Of a stretch of DNA of 30,654 bases, positions 1 to 6,689 are shown piece after piece; positions within the stretch are counted from its first letter, which is position 1, and each line of letters begins with the position of its first letter. The position numbers and the translations under genes are program-made. This DNA is from Pseudaeromonas sp041911695. GTDB taxonomy: Bacteria; Pseudomonadota; Gammaproteobacteria; Enterobacterales; Aeromonadaceae. The notes beneath the pieces are model-generated. The model made no database searches. It was not told the DNA's origin and worked only from the letters and a program-made list of their open reading frames with translations. Location: contig JAYROM010000114.1 in the NCBI GenBank assembly GCA_041911695.1, forward strand, positions 1-30,654, read 5' to 3'.

Positions 1-585
1 CAGCGCTGACTTGAGCGCGGCATCAAACGAATCGGTATCTGACCCCACCTCACGTTGGGTCACCAACGAGCGGCCATGGTGATGCACAAACTCCACCGGA
101 TCCTCGACGGTCAGGATATGGCCATCCGTGGTCTGGTTGCGATAGCCAATCATCGCTGCCTGGGTGGTCGACTTGCCGGCACCGGTCGCGCCGACAAACA
201 GCAGCAAGCCGCGTTTGGCAATCCCCAACTCGCGCAAAATGCCGGGCAGGAACAGCTCCTCAATCGTCGGGATCTCGGTAACGATGCGACGACAGACCAG
301 ACCGGGGCTGCCCATCTGCCAGAAACAGCTGATACGGTAACGCCCGAGACCCGGGCGCTGGATGGCAAAGTTGGCCTCATGGGTCGAACAGTAACGCTCA
401 TACTGCGTCGCGGTCATGATCTCGCGGATAAACTCGAGCACCATGCCATCATCCAGCCGCACGCTACCCAGGGTACGCAGGCGGCCATTGACCTTCAGGC
501 AAGGCTCGATACCGACCGATAAAAAGAGATCCGAGCTGCGCTCGTCGTTCATCACCCGCAGCAGGGCATCAATCTTCAATTCCAT
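1..585 (-). CDS. pilU: PilU, type IV pilus retraction ATPase paralogue (3' end outside window)
   Basis: This is the N-terminal 195 codons of a PilT/PilU-family ATPase. The frame is open from the ATG at 585 to base 1, so the C-terminus lies beyond the window. The protein starts MELKIDALLRVMNDE. The Walker A motif reads GATGAGKST (about residues 137-145), and the Asp-box region follows as HILTVEDPVEFVHH. In the family, hexameric PilU works with PilT at the inner-membrane base of the pilus to power retraction; PilU alone usually depends on PilT. The gene begins 9 bp after the pilT stop, with AGAGGT as ribosome site, so the two are one operon. The assignment to PilU rather than a second PilT rests on the order pilT-pilU and on the divergent N-terminus. 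The Walker B and His boxes are not in view. Confidence 0.93.
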   Translation of the reverse strand, partial: MELKIDALLRVMNDERSSDLFLSVGIEPCLKVNGRLRTLGSVRLDDGMVLEFIREIMTATQYERYCSTHEANFAIQRPGLGRYRISCFWQMGSPGLVCRRIVTEIPTIEELFLPGILRELGIAKRGLLLFVGATGAGKSTTQAAMIGYRNQTTDGHILTVEDPVEFVHHHGRSLVTQREVGSDTDSFDAALKSAL

Positions 586-594
586 GCCGACCTC

Positions 595-1629
595 TTAAAT
601 GCTGTTCGGGTCCATCGCCTTGGCCTTGGCATCGGCCTGCGAGACCACGCCACGCTGCACCAACTGCTTGAGACACTGATCCATGGTCTGCATGCCATGG
701 ATCATCCCGGTCTGGATCACCGAGTACATCTGCGCAATCTTGTCTTCGCGGATCAGGTTACGGATCGCCGGGATACCAATCATGATCTCGTGCGCTGCCA
801 CACGACCACCGCCCACCTTCTTGAGCAGGGTCTGCGAGATGACCGCACGCAGCGATTCAGAGAGCATGGAGCGCACCATGTCCTTTTCCGCCCCCGGGAA
901 GACGTCGATGATACGGTCGATGGTCTTGGCCGCTGAGCTGGTATGCAGGGTACCGAACACCAGATGGCCGGTTTCCGCTGCGGTGAGCGCCAGACGGATG
1001 GTCTCCAGATCGCGCATTTCACCGACCAGAATGATGTCCGGATCCTCACGCAGCGCCGAGCGCAACGCATTACTGAAACTGATGGTATCGCGGTGCACTT
1101 CACGCTGGTTGATCAGGCTGCGCTTGTTTTCGTGCAGGAATTCGATCGGATCTTCAATGGTCAGGATATGGTGGTGGAACGACTCATTGATGTAGTCCAC
1201 CATCGCCGCCAGCGTGGTCGACTTCCCTGAGCCGGTCGGCCCGGTCACCAGCACCAGCCCACGCGGGTATTCACAAATCTGGCGGAAAATATCCGGGGTA
1301 TTGAGCTCATCCAGGGTCAGAACAGTACTGGGGATGGTACGGAACACCGCCGCCACACCACGGCTCTGGTGGAAGGCGTTGACACGAAAGCGCGCCAGGT
1401 TGGGCACGGCAAACGAGAAGTCTACCTCAAGGTTCTCTTCCAGCTCCTTGCGCTGGTGATCGTTCATGATGTCGTAAATCAGGCTGTGTACCTGACGATG
1501 CTCGAGGGCCGGCAGATTGATCTTACGCACATCGCCGTCGACACGAATCATCGGCGGAACCCCGGCCGAAAGATGCAGATCCGAGGCCTTATGCTTTACA
1601 CTGAACGCCAATAATTCTGTGATATCCAT
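595..1629 (-). CDS. pilT: PilT, twitching motility retraction ATPase
   Basis: The 344-aa protein has the usual PilT length and complete motifs: an N-terminal PAS-like region (MDITELLAFSVKHKASDLHLS), Walker A GPTGSGKST (about residues 130-138), Asp box TIEDPIEFLHE, Walker B IILVGEMRDLET and His box GHLVFGTLHTSSA. PilT is a cytoplasmic hexameric ATPase that depolymerises the type IV pilus for twitching, DNA uptake and surface sensing. The ATG at 1629 has GAAGAG as ribosome site. The gene is divergent from yggS with only 18-45 bp between starts, depending on the yggS start, so the promoters must overlap coding sequence. The pilT-yggS arrangement corresponds to E. coli yggR-yggS, but here the two are divergent and the ATPase is full length. 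Confidence 0.97.
   Translation of the reverse strand: MDITELLAFSVKHKASDLHLSAGVPPMIRVDGDVRKINLPALEHRQVHSLIYDIMNDHQRKELEENLEVDFSFAVPNLARFRVNAFHQSRGVAAVFRTIPSTVLTLDELNTPDIFRQICEYPRGLVLVTGPTGSGKSTTLAAMVDYINESFHHHILTIEDPIEFLHENKRSLINQREVHRDTISFSNALRSALREDPDIILVGEMRDLETIRLALTAAETGHLVFGTLHTSSAAKTIDRIIDVFPGAEKDMVRSMLSESLRAVISQTLLKKVGGGRVAAHEIMIGIPAIRNLIREDKIAQMYSVIQTGMIHGMQTMDQCLKQLVQRGVVSQADAKAKAMDPNSI
1595..1623 (+). promoter_or_regulatory. Possible sigma-70 promoter for yggS
   Basis: TTTACA at 1595-1600 and TGTGAT at 1618-1623 are separated by 17 bp inside the 5' end of pilT on the opposite strand. This would start transcription near 1630. The -35 is good and the -10 is poor, so this is a weak call. 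Confidence 0.25.
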
Positions 1630-1674
1630 GTATAGTCACTCTTCGTTATGTCTGAATCCGGATCTCTGCCTGCC

Positions 1675-2400
1675 ATGTGCGACATCGCCCGTCAATTACA
1701 CGCCGTTCAAGACCAAATCGCCCGTGCAGCCAATGACTGCCAGCGCGATCCCGCTACCATTCAGTTGCTGGCCGTCAGCAAAACCAAGCCGCTGGAGGCC
1801 ATTCGTGCCGCCTATCGTGCCGGACAACGCCGTTTCGGTGAATCCTACGCGCAAGAGGCCTGCACCAAGATACAGGTGCTGCGCCAAGAGGGGCTGCTCG
1901 ACATTGAATGGCACTTTATCGGGCCGTTGCAGTCTAACAAAACACGCCTGGTCGCCGAGCACTTTGACTGGGTCGACAGTGTTGATCGTCTGAAAATTGC
2001 CGAGCGCCTGAACGCCCAGCGACCACAGACCCTGCCGCCGCTGAATCTCTGTATTCAAGTGAATATTAGCGGAGAAGCACAAAAGTCCGGTACTACTGAA
2101 ACTGAAGTTTTCGACCTGGCGCGCGAGATTGCGGCATTACCGCATCTGCAACTGCGTGGTTTGATGGGGGTCGCCGAGGACACGCCGGACCTGGAGACCT
2201 TGCAGGCCAACTTCCACCAGCTGGCGGATCTGTTCCAGCGGTTGCAGGCGCACTACCCGGCGATGGATACCCTGTCGATGGGCATGACCCAGGATATGTC
2301 GGTGGCGATCGCCTGTGGCAGCACCCAGGTGCGCATCGGGACCGCGATCTTTGGTGCCCGCGACTATGCCGCGCGCAGCGAGGCATCGCCCGCCGCGTAA
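1675..2400 (+). CDS. yggS: YggS-type pyridoxal phosphate homeostasis protein (PLPBP)
   Basis: The 241-aa protein is a PLP-binding TIM-barrel of the YggS/PROSC family, which buffers free PLP and affects amino-acid and vitamin B6 balance; no catalytic reaction is established. The motifs LLAVSKTKP (PLP lysine), FGESYAQEA, WHFIGPLQSNKTRLV and the C-terminal SMGMTQDM...GSTQVRIGTAIFGARDY are all present. An ATG at 1648 would add nine residues, but the ATG at 1675 gives MCDIARQL, which lines up with the E. coli start MNDIAHNL, so I prefer it. Neither start has a strong ribosome site. The following genes yggT and yggU repeat the E. coli order. proC, which often separates yggS and yggT in vibrios and pseudomonads, is absent. 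Confidence 0.93.
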   Translation: MCDIARQLHAVQDQIARAANDCQRDPATIQLLAVSKTKPLEAIRAAYRAGQRRFGESYAQEACTKIQVLRQEGLLDIEWHFIGPLQSNKTRLVAEHFDWVDSVDRLKIAERLNAQRPQTLPPLNLCIQVNISGEAQKSGTTETEVFDLAREIAALPHLQLRGLMGVAEDTPDLETLQANFHQLADLFQRLQAHYPAMDTLSMGMTQDMSVAIACGSTQVRIGTAIFGARDYAARSEASPAA

Positions 2401-2407
2401 CAGGAAA

Positions 2408-2513
2408 CCAGTTGCCAGACTTGGCAGCTGGTAACAGGTCATTTACCTTAGGCGCTGTCGCACGGGTCTGCGACAGCAAGTTGTATGCGGTATCGACTGG
2501 AGATCCCCTCCAG
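2408..2513 (+). other. Three consecutive hairpins between yggS and yggT
   Basis: Three inverted repeats fill the 154-bp gap. The first is a 10-bp stem with one G-U pair (2408-2417 / 2422-2431, 4-nt loop). The second is a perfect 9-bp stem, GCTGTCGCA / TGCGACAGC (2454-2462 / 2469-2477). The third is CTGGAG / CTCCAG (2497-2502 / 2508-2513). None is followed by a T-run, so they are not ordinary intrinsic terminators. They could stabilise or process the yggS-yggT message. Confidence 0.5.
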
Positions 2514-2554
2514 CCGGACCGCCGTTCCTGACAAGGCCGTATTGAGGATCCTTC

Positions 2555-3118
2555 ATGGCGACACTCTTTTTTCTACTGACTACCGTGTTTGACCTGTACC
2601 TGATGGTGGTACTGCTGCGCGTCTGGCTGCAATGGGCCCGCGCGGACTTCTACAACCCGCTCAGCCAGTTTGCGGTCAAGGCGACCCAGCCGGTGCTGGC
2701 GCCGATGCGTCGGGTCATTCCGTCACTGGGCGGACTGGATCTGGCCGGCGTGCTGCTGGCCTTGATCGTGGCGTTGCTCAAGTTCGTCGTGCTGTTCTCG
2801 CTGGCCGCCGGCATGGCCGGGCTCAATCCGTTGATGCTGGCAATGTTTACCGTGCTGTCGGTGCTCAAGCAGGCCGGCTCCCTGCTGTTCTGGGTACTGG
2901 TAGTGCGCGCCGTGCTGAGTTGGGTCAGCCAGGGTCGCAGCCCGATCGACTATGTGTTGATCCAGCTGACCGAGCCGTTACTCGCCCCGATCCGTCGGAT
3001 CCTGCCAGCCCTTGGCGGTCTCGACTTCTCGGTGCTGGTACTGTTCCTGATCCTGCAGGCACTCAACGTCTTTTTGTCGACCAATAGTGTCATCGGCATC
3101 TTCTGGTCGCGGCTGTAA
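2555..3118 (+). CDS. yggT: YggT family integral membrane protein
   Basis: This 187-aa, very hydrophobic protein is made of two tandem YggT repeats, as in E. coli. The first half contains NPLSQFAVKATQPVLAPMRRVIP and the second SPIDYVLIQLTEPLLAPIRRILP, each with paired membrane helices. The family is inner-membrane; roles in osmotic tolerance, cell division or organelle biogenesis have been proposed, but no biochemical activity is settled. The ribosome site GAGGAT lies just before the ATG at 2555. The stop TAA directly abuts the yggU start (TAAATG), so the two are probably translationally coupled. Confidence 0.92.
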   Translation: MATLFFLLTTVFDLYLMVVLLRVWLQWARADFYNPLSQFAVKATQPVLAPMRRVIPSLGGLDLAGVLLALIVALLKFVVLFSLAAGMAGLNPLMLAMFTVLSVLKQAGSLLFWVLVVRAVLSWVSQGRSPIDYVLIQLTEPLLAPIRRILPALGGLDFSVLVLFLILQALNVFLSTNSVIGIFWSRL

Positions 3119-3421
3119 ATGGCTGCCGTGCGTTGGCAAGGTGAGCAGTTGTGGCTGGATCTGCTGATCCAGCCCAAGGCCAGCCGAGACCAGATTGTCG
3201 GCCTGCATGGCGACGAGTTGAAAGTGGCGATCACCGCCCCGCCGGTTGATGGGCAGGCCAATGCCCATCTGGTGCGCTTTTTGGCCAAACAGTGCCGCGT
3301 CGGCAAACAGCAGGTCACCATCCATCGCGGTGAGTTAGGACGGCACAAGACAGTGGTGATCGACAGCCCACGCGAACTACCGGGCGTGCTCGCCGAATTG
3401 GCCGACGGCACGGCACCATAA
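3119..3421 (+). CDS. yggU: YggU / DUF167 family protein
   Basis: The 100-aa protein contains the DUF167 core: LLIQPKASRDQIVGLHGDELKVAITAPPVDGQANAHLVRFLAKQ, with the characteristic PPVDGxAN motif, and the later GRHKTVVI segment. Structures exist for E. coli YggU, but the function is unknown. It starts immediately after the yggT stop and has no ribosome site of its own, so it is read as part of the yggS-yggT-yggU unit. A hairpin terminator follows. rdgB and hemW, which come next in E. coli, are not here. Confidence 0.93.
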   Translation: MAAVRWQGEQLWLDLLIQPKASRDQIVGLHGDELKVAITAPPVDGQANAHLVRFLAKQCRVGKQQVTIHRGELGRHKTVVIDSPRELPGVLAELADGTAP

Positions 3422-3458
3422 AAAACGCCCCGGACCATCACGGTGCGGGGCGTCTCTT
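3418..3458. terminator. Bidirectional terminator between yggU and plsC
   Basis: The stem ACGCCCCG / CGGGGCGT (3425-3432 / 3446-3453) has an inner ACC/GGT extension. It lies between the convergent genes yggU and plsC. Read from the minus strand it is followed by a run of T (complement of the A-run just before 3426), a strong intrinsic terminator for plsC. Read from the plus strand the tail TCTCTT is weaker but usable. Confidence 0.85.
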
Positions 3459-3485
3459 GGCAAAAAACCGTCGCGGTTTAAGTGG

Positions 3486-4205
3486 TTACTTGGCCACTTC
3501 CGCATCCAGTTTGGCCAGATGGTCGGCCATCAGGGTCCGCACCTCATCGGCACACTCACGCACCTGATCGCGCTGCCAGCGTTGGCTATCCAACGCCGGC
3601 AACACATCGACCAGTACCTCGCCATTGTGCCAGCGGTTCAGATCCACCTGGCCGGCATAACTGGAGGCCACGATCGGTACGATCGGCACCCCGGCCTGCA
3701 TCGCGGTATGGAACGCCCCGGTCTTGAACGGCAGCAAGCCACGACCACGTGAACGGGTCCCTTCCGGGAACATCCACACTGACAACTTCTTGTTGCGGAT
3801 CCGATCCACCACCTGACGGATGGTATCGATCGCCCGTGCCCGGTTGCTGCGGTCAATCAGGATATTACCGGACAGATAAAACAGGATACCGAACAGCGGC
3901 AACCAGACCAGGCTCTTCTTGCCCACCGCCACCACCCCCGGTTGGACCGCACAGGTCTGGACGATAATGTCCCAGTTGCTCTGATGGTTGGCCACATACA
4001 ACGCCGGCCCGGCGGGAACCCCTTCTGGCGGCAGGCGCAGGCGCACCTTCAGGCCAATCACCGGCAGGGCAAACCGCATCATCCGGTTGGACAGCCAGTA
4101 CACATTATTGCGATGACGTGGGCGCAACAGACAGAGCACCAAACCGATCACGAACCAGACGACAATCATCAACCCCAGTACCAGCAGGCGTACAAGCTTG
4201 AGCAT
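3486..4205 (-). CDS. plsC: 1-acyl-sn-glycerol-3-phosphate acyltransferase
   Basis: The 239-aa PlsC enzyme transfers an acyl group to position 2 of lysophosphatidate, giving phosphatidate for membrane phospholipids. An N-terminal hydrophobic segment (residues 4-27) anchors it in the inner membrane. The acyltransferase motifs are complete: NHQSNWD (HX4D, about residues 93-99), GNILIDRSNR, FPEGTRSRG and VPIVPIVAS. The ATG at 4205 has an AAGGGGGA ribosome site and an extended -10 promoter close upstream. plsC lies downstream of parC on the same strand, as in E. coli, but here two plus-strand genes lie between them. Confidence 0.95.
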   Translation of the reverse strand: MLKLVRLLVLGLMIVVWFVIGLVLCLLRPRHRNNVYWLSNRMMRFALPVIGLKVRLRLPPEGVPAGPALYVANHQSNWDIIVQTCAVQPGVVAVGKKSLVWLPLFGILFYLSGNILIDRSNRARAIDTIRQVVDRIRNKKLSVWMFPEGTRSRGRGLLPFKTGAFHTAMQAGVPIVPIVASSYAGQVDLNRWHNGEVLVDVLPALDSQRWQRDQVRECADEVRTLMADHLAKLDAEVAK

Positions 4206-4231
4206 AATTCCCCCTTCACCTCAGGCCGGGC

Positions 4232-4240
4232 AGTATAACA
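4232..4240 (-). promoter_or_regulatory. Extended -10 promoter of plsC, overlapping a palindrome
   Basis: On the minus strand TGTTATACT gives an extended -10 (TGnTATACT) about 27 bp before the plsC ATG, with no good -35. The -10 sits inside the inverted repeat GGCAGT-ATAAC-ACTGCC (about 4229-4245), which could be an operator. No regulator can be named. Confidence 0.5.
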
Positions 4241-4368
4241 CTGCCGCGCCAGCCAACGTCCACTATCGGCGGTCCGTCCAGATCCCATCACACCAGACTG
4301 GAGTCGACGGAGCCAAACGCATAGACTCGAATGCCATATGAATCAGCACCCTGACAAGGATTCTCGTC

Positions 4369-5112
4369 ATGCCCTGGCCAATCATTCGCCCTGCCCCGCT
4401 CGCTTCACCACTGCGCCACGCCGTGTACCTGCTGCTCTCCACCAGCCTGCTGACCGCCTGCGCCACCCTGCCTGGCGAGCCGGTAGCGCGCCAAAGTATC
4501 GAGCGCAGTGCCGCTCGCGCCTACTACAGTGGCCCGCTGGACTGGGAGGGGGTACACCGCCTGCAGGCGCTGGCCCAAGGGGTGCGCATTCGTGTGCTGG
4601 AGGTTGACAGTCAGGGGGGTGAAGCCGAACCGGCGATGGCACTGGGTTACTGGCTACACGGCAACCAGATCAATCTGGAGGTCAATGGTCGCTGTCTGGG
4701 CAGTTGTGCCAATTACCTGTTCCCGGCGGCGGCGAAAAAGCTGATCCAGCCCGGCAGTATTGTCGCCTGGCAAGGCAACCTGCATCTGCGTCTGCAACAG
4801 CAGGAGCGCCCGCAAGACTTCACCCCGCGGCCGACACTGCTCGATGCCAGTGGCCTGACAGCGCTGCGTCAGCAGGTATCACTGGAGCAGACCTTCTTTA
4901 GCACCATTGGTGTGGATGAGCGGCTGTGCTGGATTGGCAAGCTGCCCCCCTATCGCGTGCCCGGTTATTACGTTATGCCGCCGGAGGATCTGCGGCGGTT
5001 TGGCGTGCGCGAGGTGCGGACCGAGCAGGATTATTCGGCGCGCAGTGCCGCACGTTGGTCGGCTGCCTTCCCGGTACAGAAAGTCGTGCTGCCGTTTGGC
5101 GGCGCCCTATAA
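4369..5112 (+). CDS. Lipoprotein of unknown function, possible Clp/crotonase-like fold
   Basis: The 247-aa protein begins with a signal sequence ending in the lipobox LLTAC, with Cys31 as the likely lipidated residue, so it is predicted to be membrane-anchored in the periplasm. An AAGGA site precedes the ATG. The middle shows VLEVDSQGGEAEPAMALGYW, then a hydrophobic strand, then NGRCLGSCANYLFPAAAKK and later SIVAWQGN. This pattern (S-x-GG, a helix, then G-x-C-x-S-C with small residues) recalls periplasmic Clp-protease-like proteins of the COG3904 type, in which the Ser between the Cys residues would be the nucleophile. That reading is inference. I do not recognise a named family. It lies 156 bp upstream of the EAL gene on the same strand and may share its transcript. 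Confidence 0.75.
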   Translation: MPWPIIRPAPLASPLRHAVYLLLSTSLLTACATLPGEPVARQSIERSAARAYYSGPLDWEGVHRLQALAQGVRIRVLEVDSQGGEAEPAMALGYWLHGNQINLEVNGRCLGSCANYLFPAAAKKLIQPGSIVAWQGNLHLRLQQQERPQDFTPRPTLLDASGLTALRQQVSLEQTFFSTIGVDERLCWIGKLPPYRVPGYYVMPPEDLRRFGVREVRTEQDYSARSAARWSAAFPVQKVVLPFGGAL

Positions 5113-5268
5113 TTTACTGCCGCTACGGCGTGAGCAAATGCGGATCGAAAGCGCATTCATGCTATGCGGACGGCGAGCTGGCGCACATTTTCGATGCGGC
5201 AATCTTTGCCTTGAAATCGTTGACTTTACTATCAGGACTGGCATTTCTTACTGGTAGCCATTGCGTCC

Positions 5269-6345
5269 ATGTCCTGGTTTTTCCGCACTGCACAGCATCA
5301 TTGGCGGATCACGCTCCTGTTGGCCTTGCTCTGGCTGACCGGCAGCCTGTTGCTGGCGCTGGGCTGGGAGTCATGGGCGCTGACCGCCCAATTGGAACAG
5401 ACCCTGCTCTGGCAACGTCTGCTACTCACCATTCCTTTTGTCACCGGTGTGTTCTGCCTGGCGGCCCTGCTGCCCGGCTGGGCCTGGTGGCGCCACCAGC
5501 ATCGTGACGGCCACCTCGGCCATGCGATCAGCCATGAACTGCATAATGCTATCCAGCGCCATGAGCTGTATATCCAGTATCTGCCGACCCTGCAGCACCA
5601 CTCCGGACGCTGTATCGGCGCCGAGGCCCTGTTGCGCTGGCGCCACCCGCGCCAGGGCACCATCATGCCGGATCTGTTTATCCCGATTGCTGAACGCTCC
5701 GGCATGATTTTGCCGATGACCGACTGGCTGGTGCAGCAACTGCTGGCCGAACAGGCTAACTGGCTGCGTGCCAATCCGGACTGCCATCTCTCCATCAATA
5801 TCAGTGCCGCCCATCTGGCCTCGAAGCAGTTTTTGCCCGACCTCTACACCGTGCTCTGCCAGCACGGCGTACAACCAGACCAGCTGGTGCTCGAGATCAC
5901 CGAGCGCGAGTTGATTAACCGTGCCAGTGAAGAGACGCGCAAAGTGTTACATCAAGTCACCCAATACGGTTTCCGGCTGGCGATTGATGATTTCGGCACC
6001 GGTTATAACAACCTGGCCCGGTTGTACGAATTTGGCTTTGAGCTGATCAAGATTGACCGCAGTCTGATGCGTACCGCCGTCGACAAAGAGGGCGGCGACC
6101 GGATTTTTGATGCCATTTTGACGGTGGCCAATGGCTATGGCGCCCCAGTACTGGTTGAGGGGGTCGAGTACCCCGCCGATGTGGCGTTCCTCGCCACCCG
6201 AGATATTCATAGCATTCAGGGCTGGTACTTCTCGCGTCCGCTCTCGGTTCGCGAGTTCCAGCACTTCCACGCCATGCATCCGGGCAAGCGCAGTGCCCCG
6301 CGCACCACAGCGACCGCGCCAACGGTGGTGGCTGAAAGCGCATAA
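5269..6345 (+). CDS. Membrane-bound EAL-domain c-di-GMP phosphodiesterase
   Basis: The 358-aa protein has two N-terminal membrane helices (about residues 14-36 and 50-72) with a short periplasmic loop. It then has one cytoplasmic EAL domain (about 90-335) and a short Ala/Thr-rich tail. Catalytic signatures are present: EALLRWRHP (Glu119), NISAAHL, EITERE, DDFGTGYNN (Asp240-Asp241), IKIDRS and VEGVEY. The metal- and substrate-binding residues look intact, so it should hydrolyse c-di-GMP to pGpG. There is no GGDEF domain and no large CSS-type periplasmic sensor. The frame is open for 15 codons upstream of the ATG without another usual start codon, and the ribosome site is weak. Its signal and target are unknown. 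Confidence 0.92.
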   Translation: MSWFFRTAQHHWRITLLLALLWLTGSLLLALGWESWALTAQLEQTLLWQRLLLTIPFVTGVFCLAALLPGWAWWRHQHRDGHLGHAISHELHNAIQRHELYIQYLPTLQHHSGRCIGAEALLRWRHPRQGTIMPDLFIPIAERSGMILPMTDWLVQQLLAEQANWLRANPDCHLSINISAAHLASKQFLPDLYTVLCQHGVQPDQLVLEITERELINRASEETRKVLHQVTQYGFRLAIDDFGTGYNNLARLYEFGFELIKIDRSLMRTAVDKEGGDRIFDAILTVANGYGAPVLVEGVEYPADVAFLATRDIHSIQGWYFSRPLSVREFQHFHAMHPGKRSAPRTTATAPTVVAESA

Positions 6346-6350
6346 ACAGC

Positions 6351-6373
6351 ACGGGCGCCCTGCTGGCGCCCGT
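6351..6373. terminator. Terminator-like hairpin between the EAL gene and the small acidic gene
   Basis: A perfect 9-bp stem ACGGGCGCC / GGCGCCCGT with a 5-nt loop lies between convergent genes. It has only short T-containing tails (CTCTG on plus, GCTGTTT on minus), so efficiency is uncertain. Confidence 0.65.
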
Positions 6374-6405
6374 CTCTGACTCACTCCGATACGCTCAACC
6401 CGCGC

Positions 6406-6672
6406 CTAGTCATCATCCCACGGCATGGCAGGCAACTGCGCCAGATTGTCGAGGTACTGCTCCATATTGAATGGCTGACCACTGGCCTGCATCGCCATGA
6501 TTTCGGCACCCAGGGCGCAGGCAATCAGCGCCTTGGCCTCATCTTGCGAATGCCCGGTCATGCTCAGGCGCAGCAGCGCCTCCTTGGCCTGCCGTGGTTG
6601 GCCATCGGCCAACTGGTTATCCACCATCTCCAGCAGCATGTCTTCATCAAATACCGGTTCTTGCTGTTCCAT
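6406..6672 (-). CDS. Small acidic conserved-looking protein downstream of parC
   Basis: The 88-aa acidic protein has no signal peptide or membrane segment. It appears mostly helical, starts MEQQEPVFDEDMLLEMVDNQL and ends LPAMPWDDD. Its start lies 17 bp after the parC stop, with an AACAGGA ribosome site directly before the ATG, so it is probably co-transcribed with parC. Base composition and codon use match the neighbours. The middle (AKEALLRLSMTGHSQDEAKALIACALGAEI) looks like a helical repeat pair. I do not recognise the family and give no function. Confidence 0.8.
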   Translation of the reverse strand: MEQQEPVFDEDMLLEMVDNQLADGQPRQAKEALLRLSMTGHSQDEAKALIACALGAEIMAMQASGQPFNMEQYLDNLAQLPAMPWDDD

Positions 6673-6689
6673 TCCTGTTCACCGACGGC

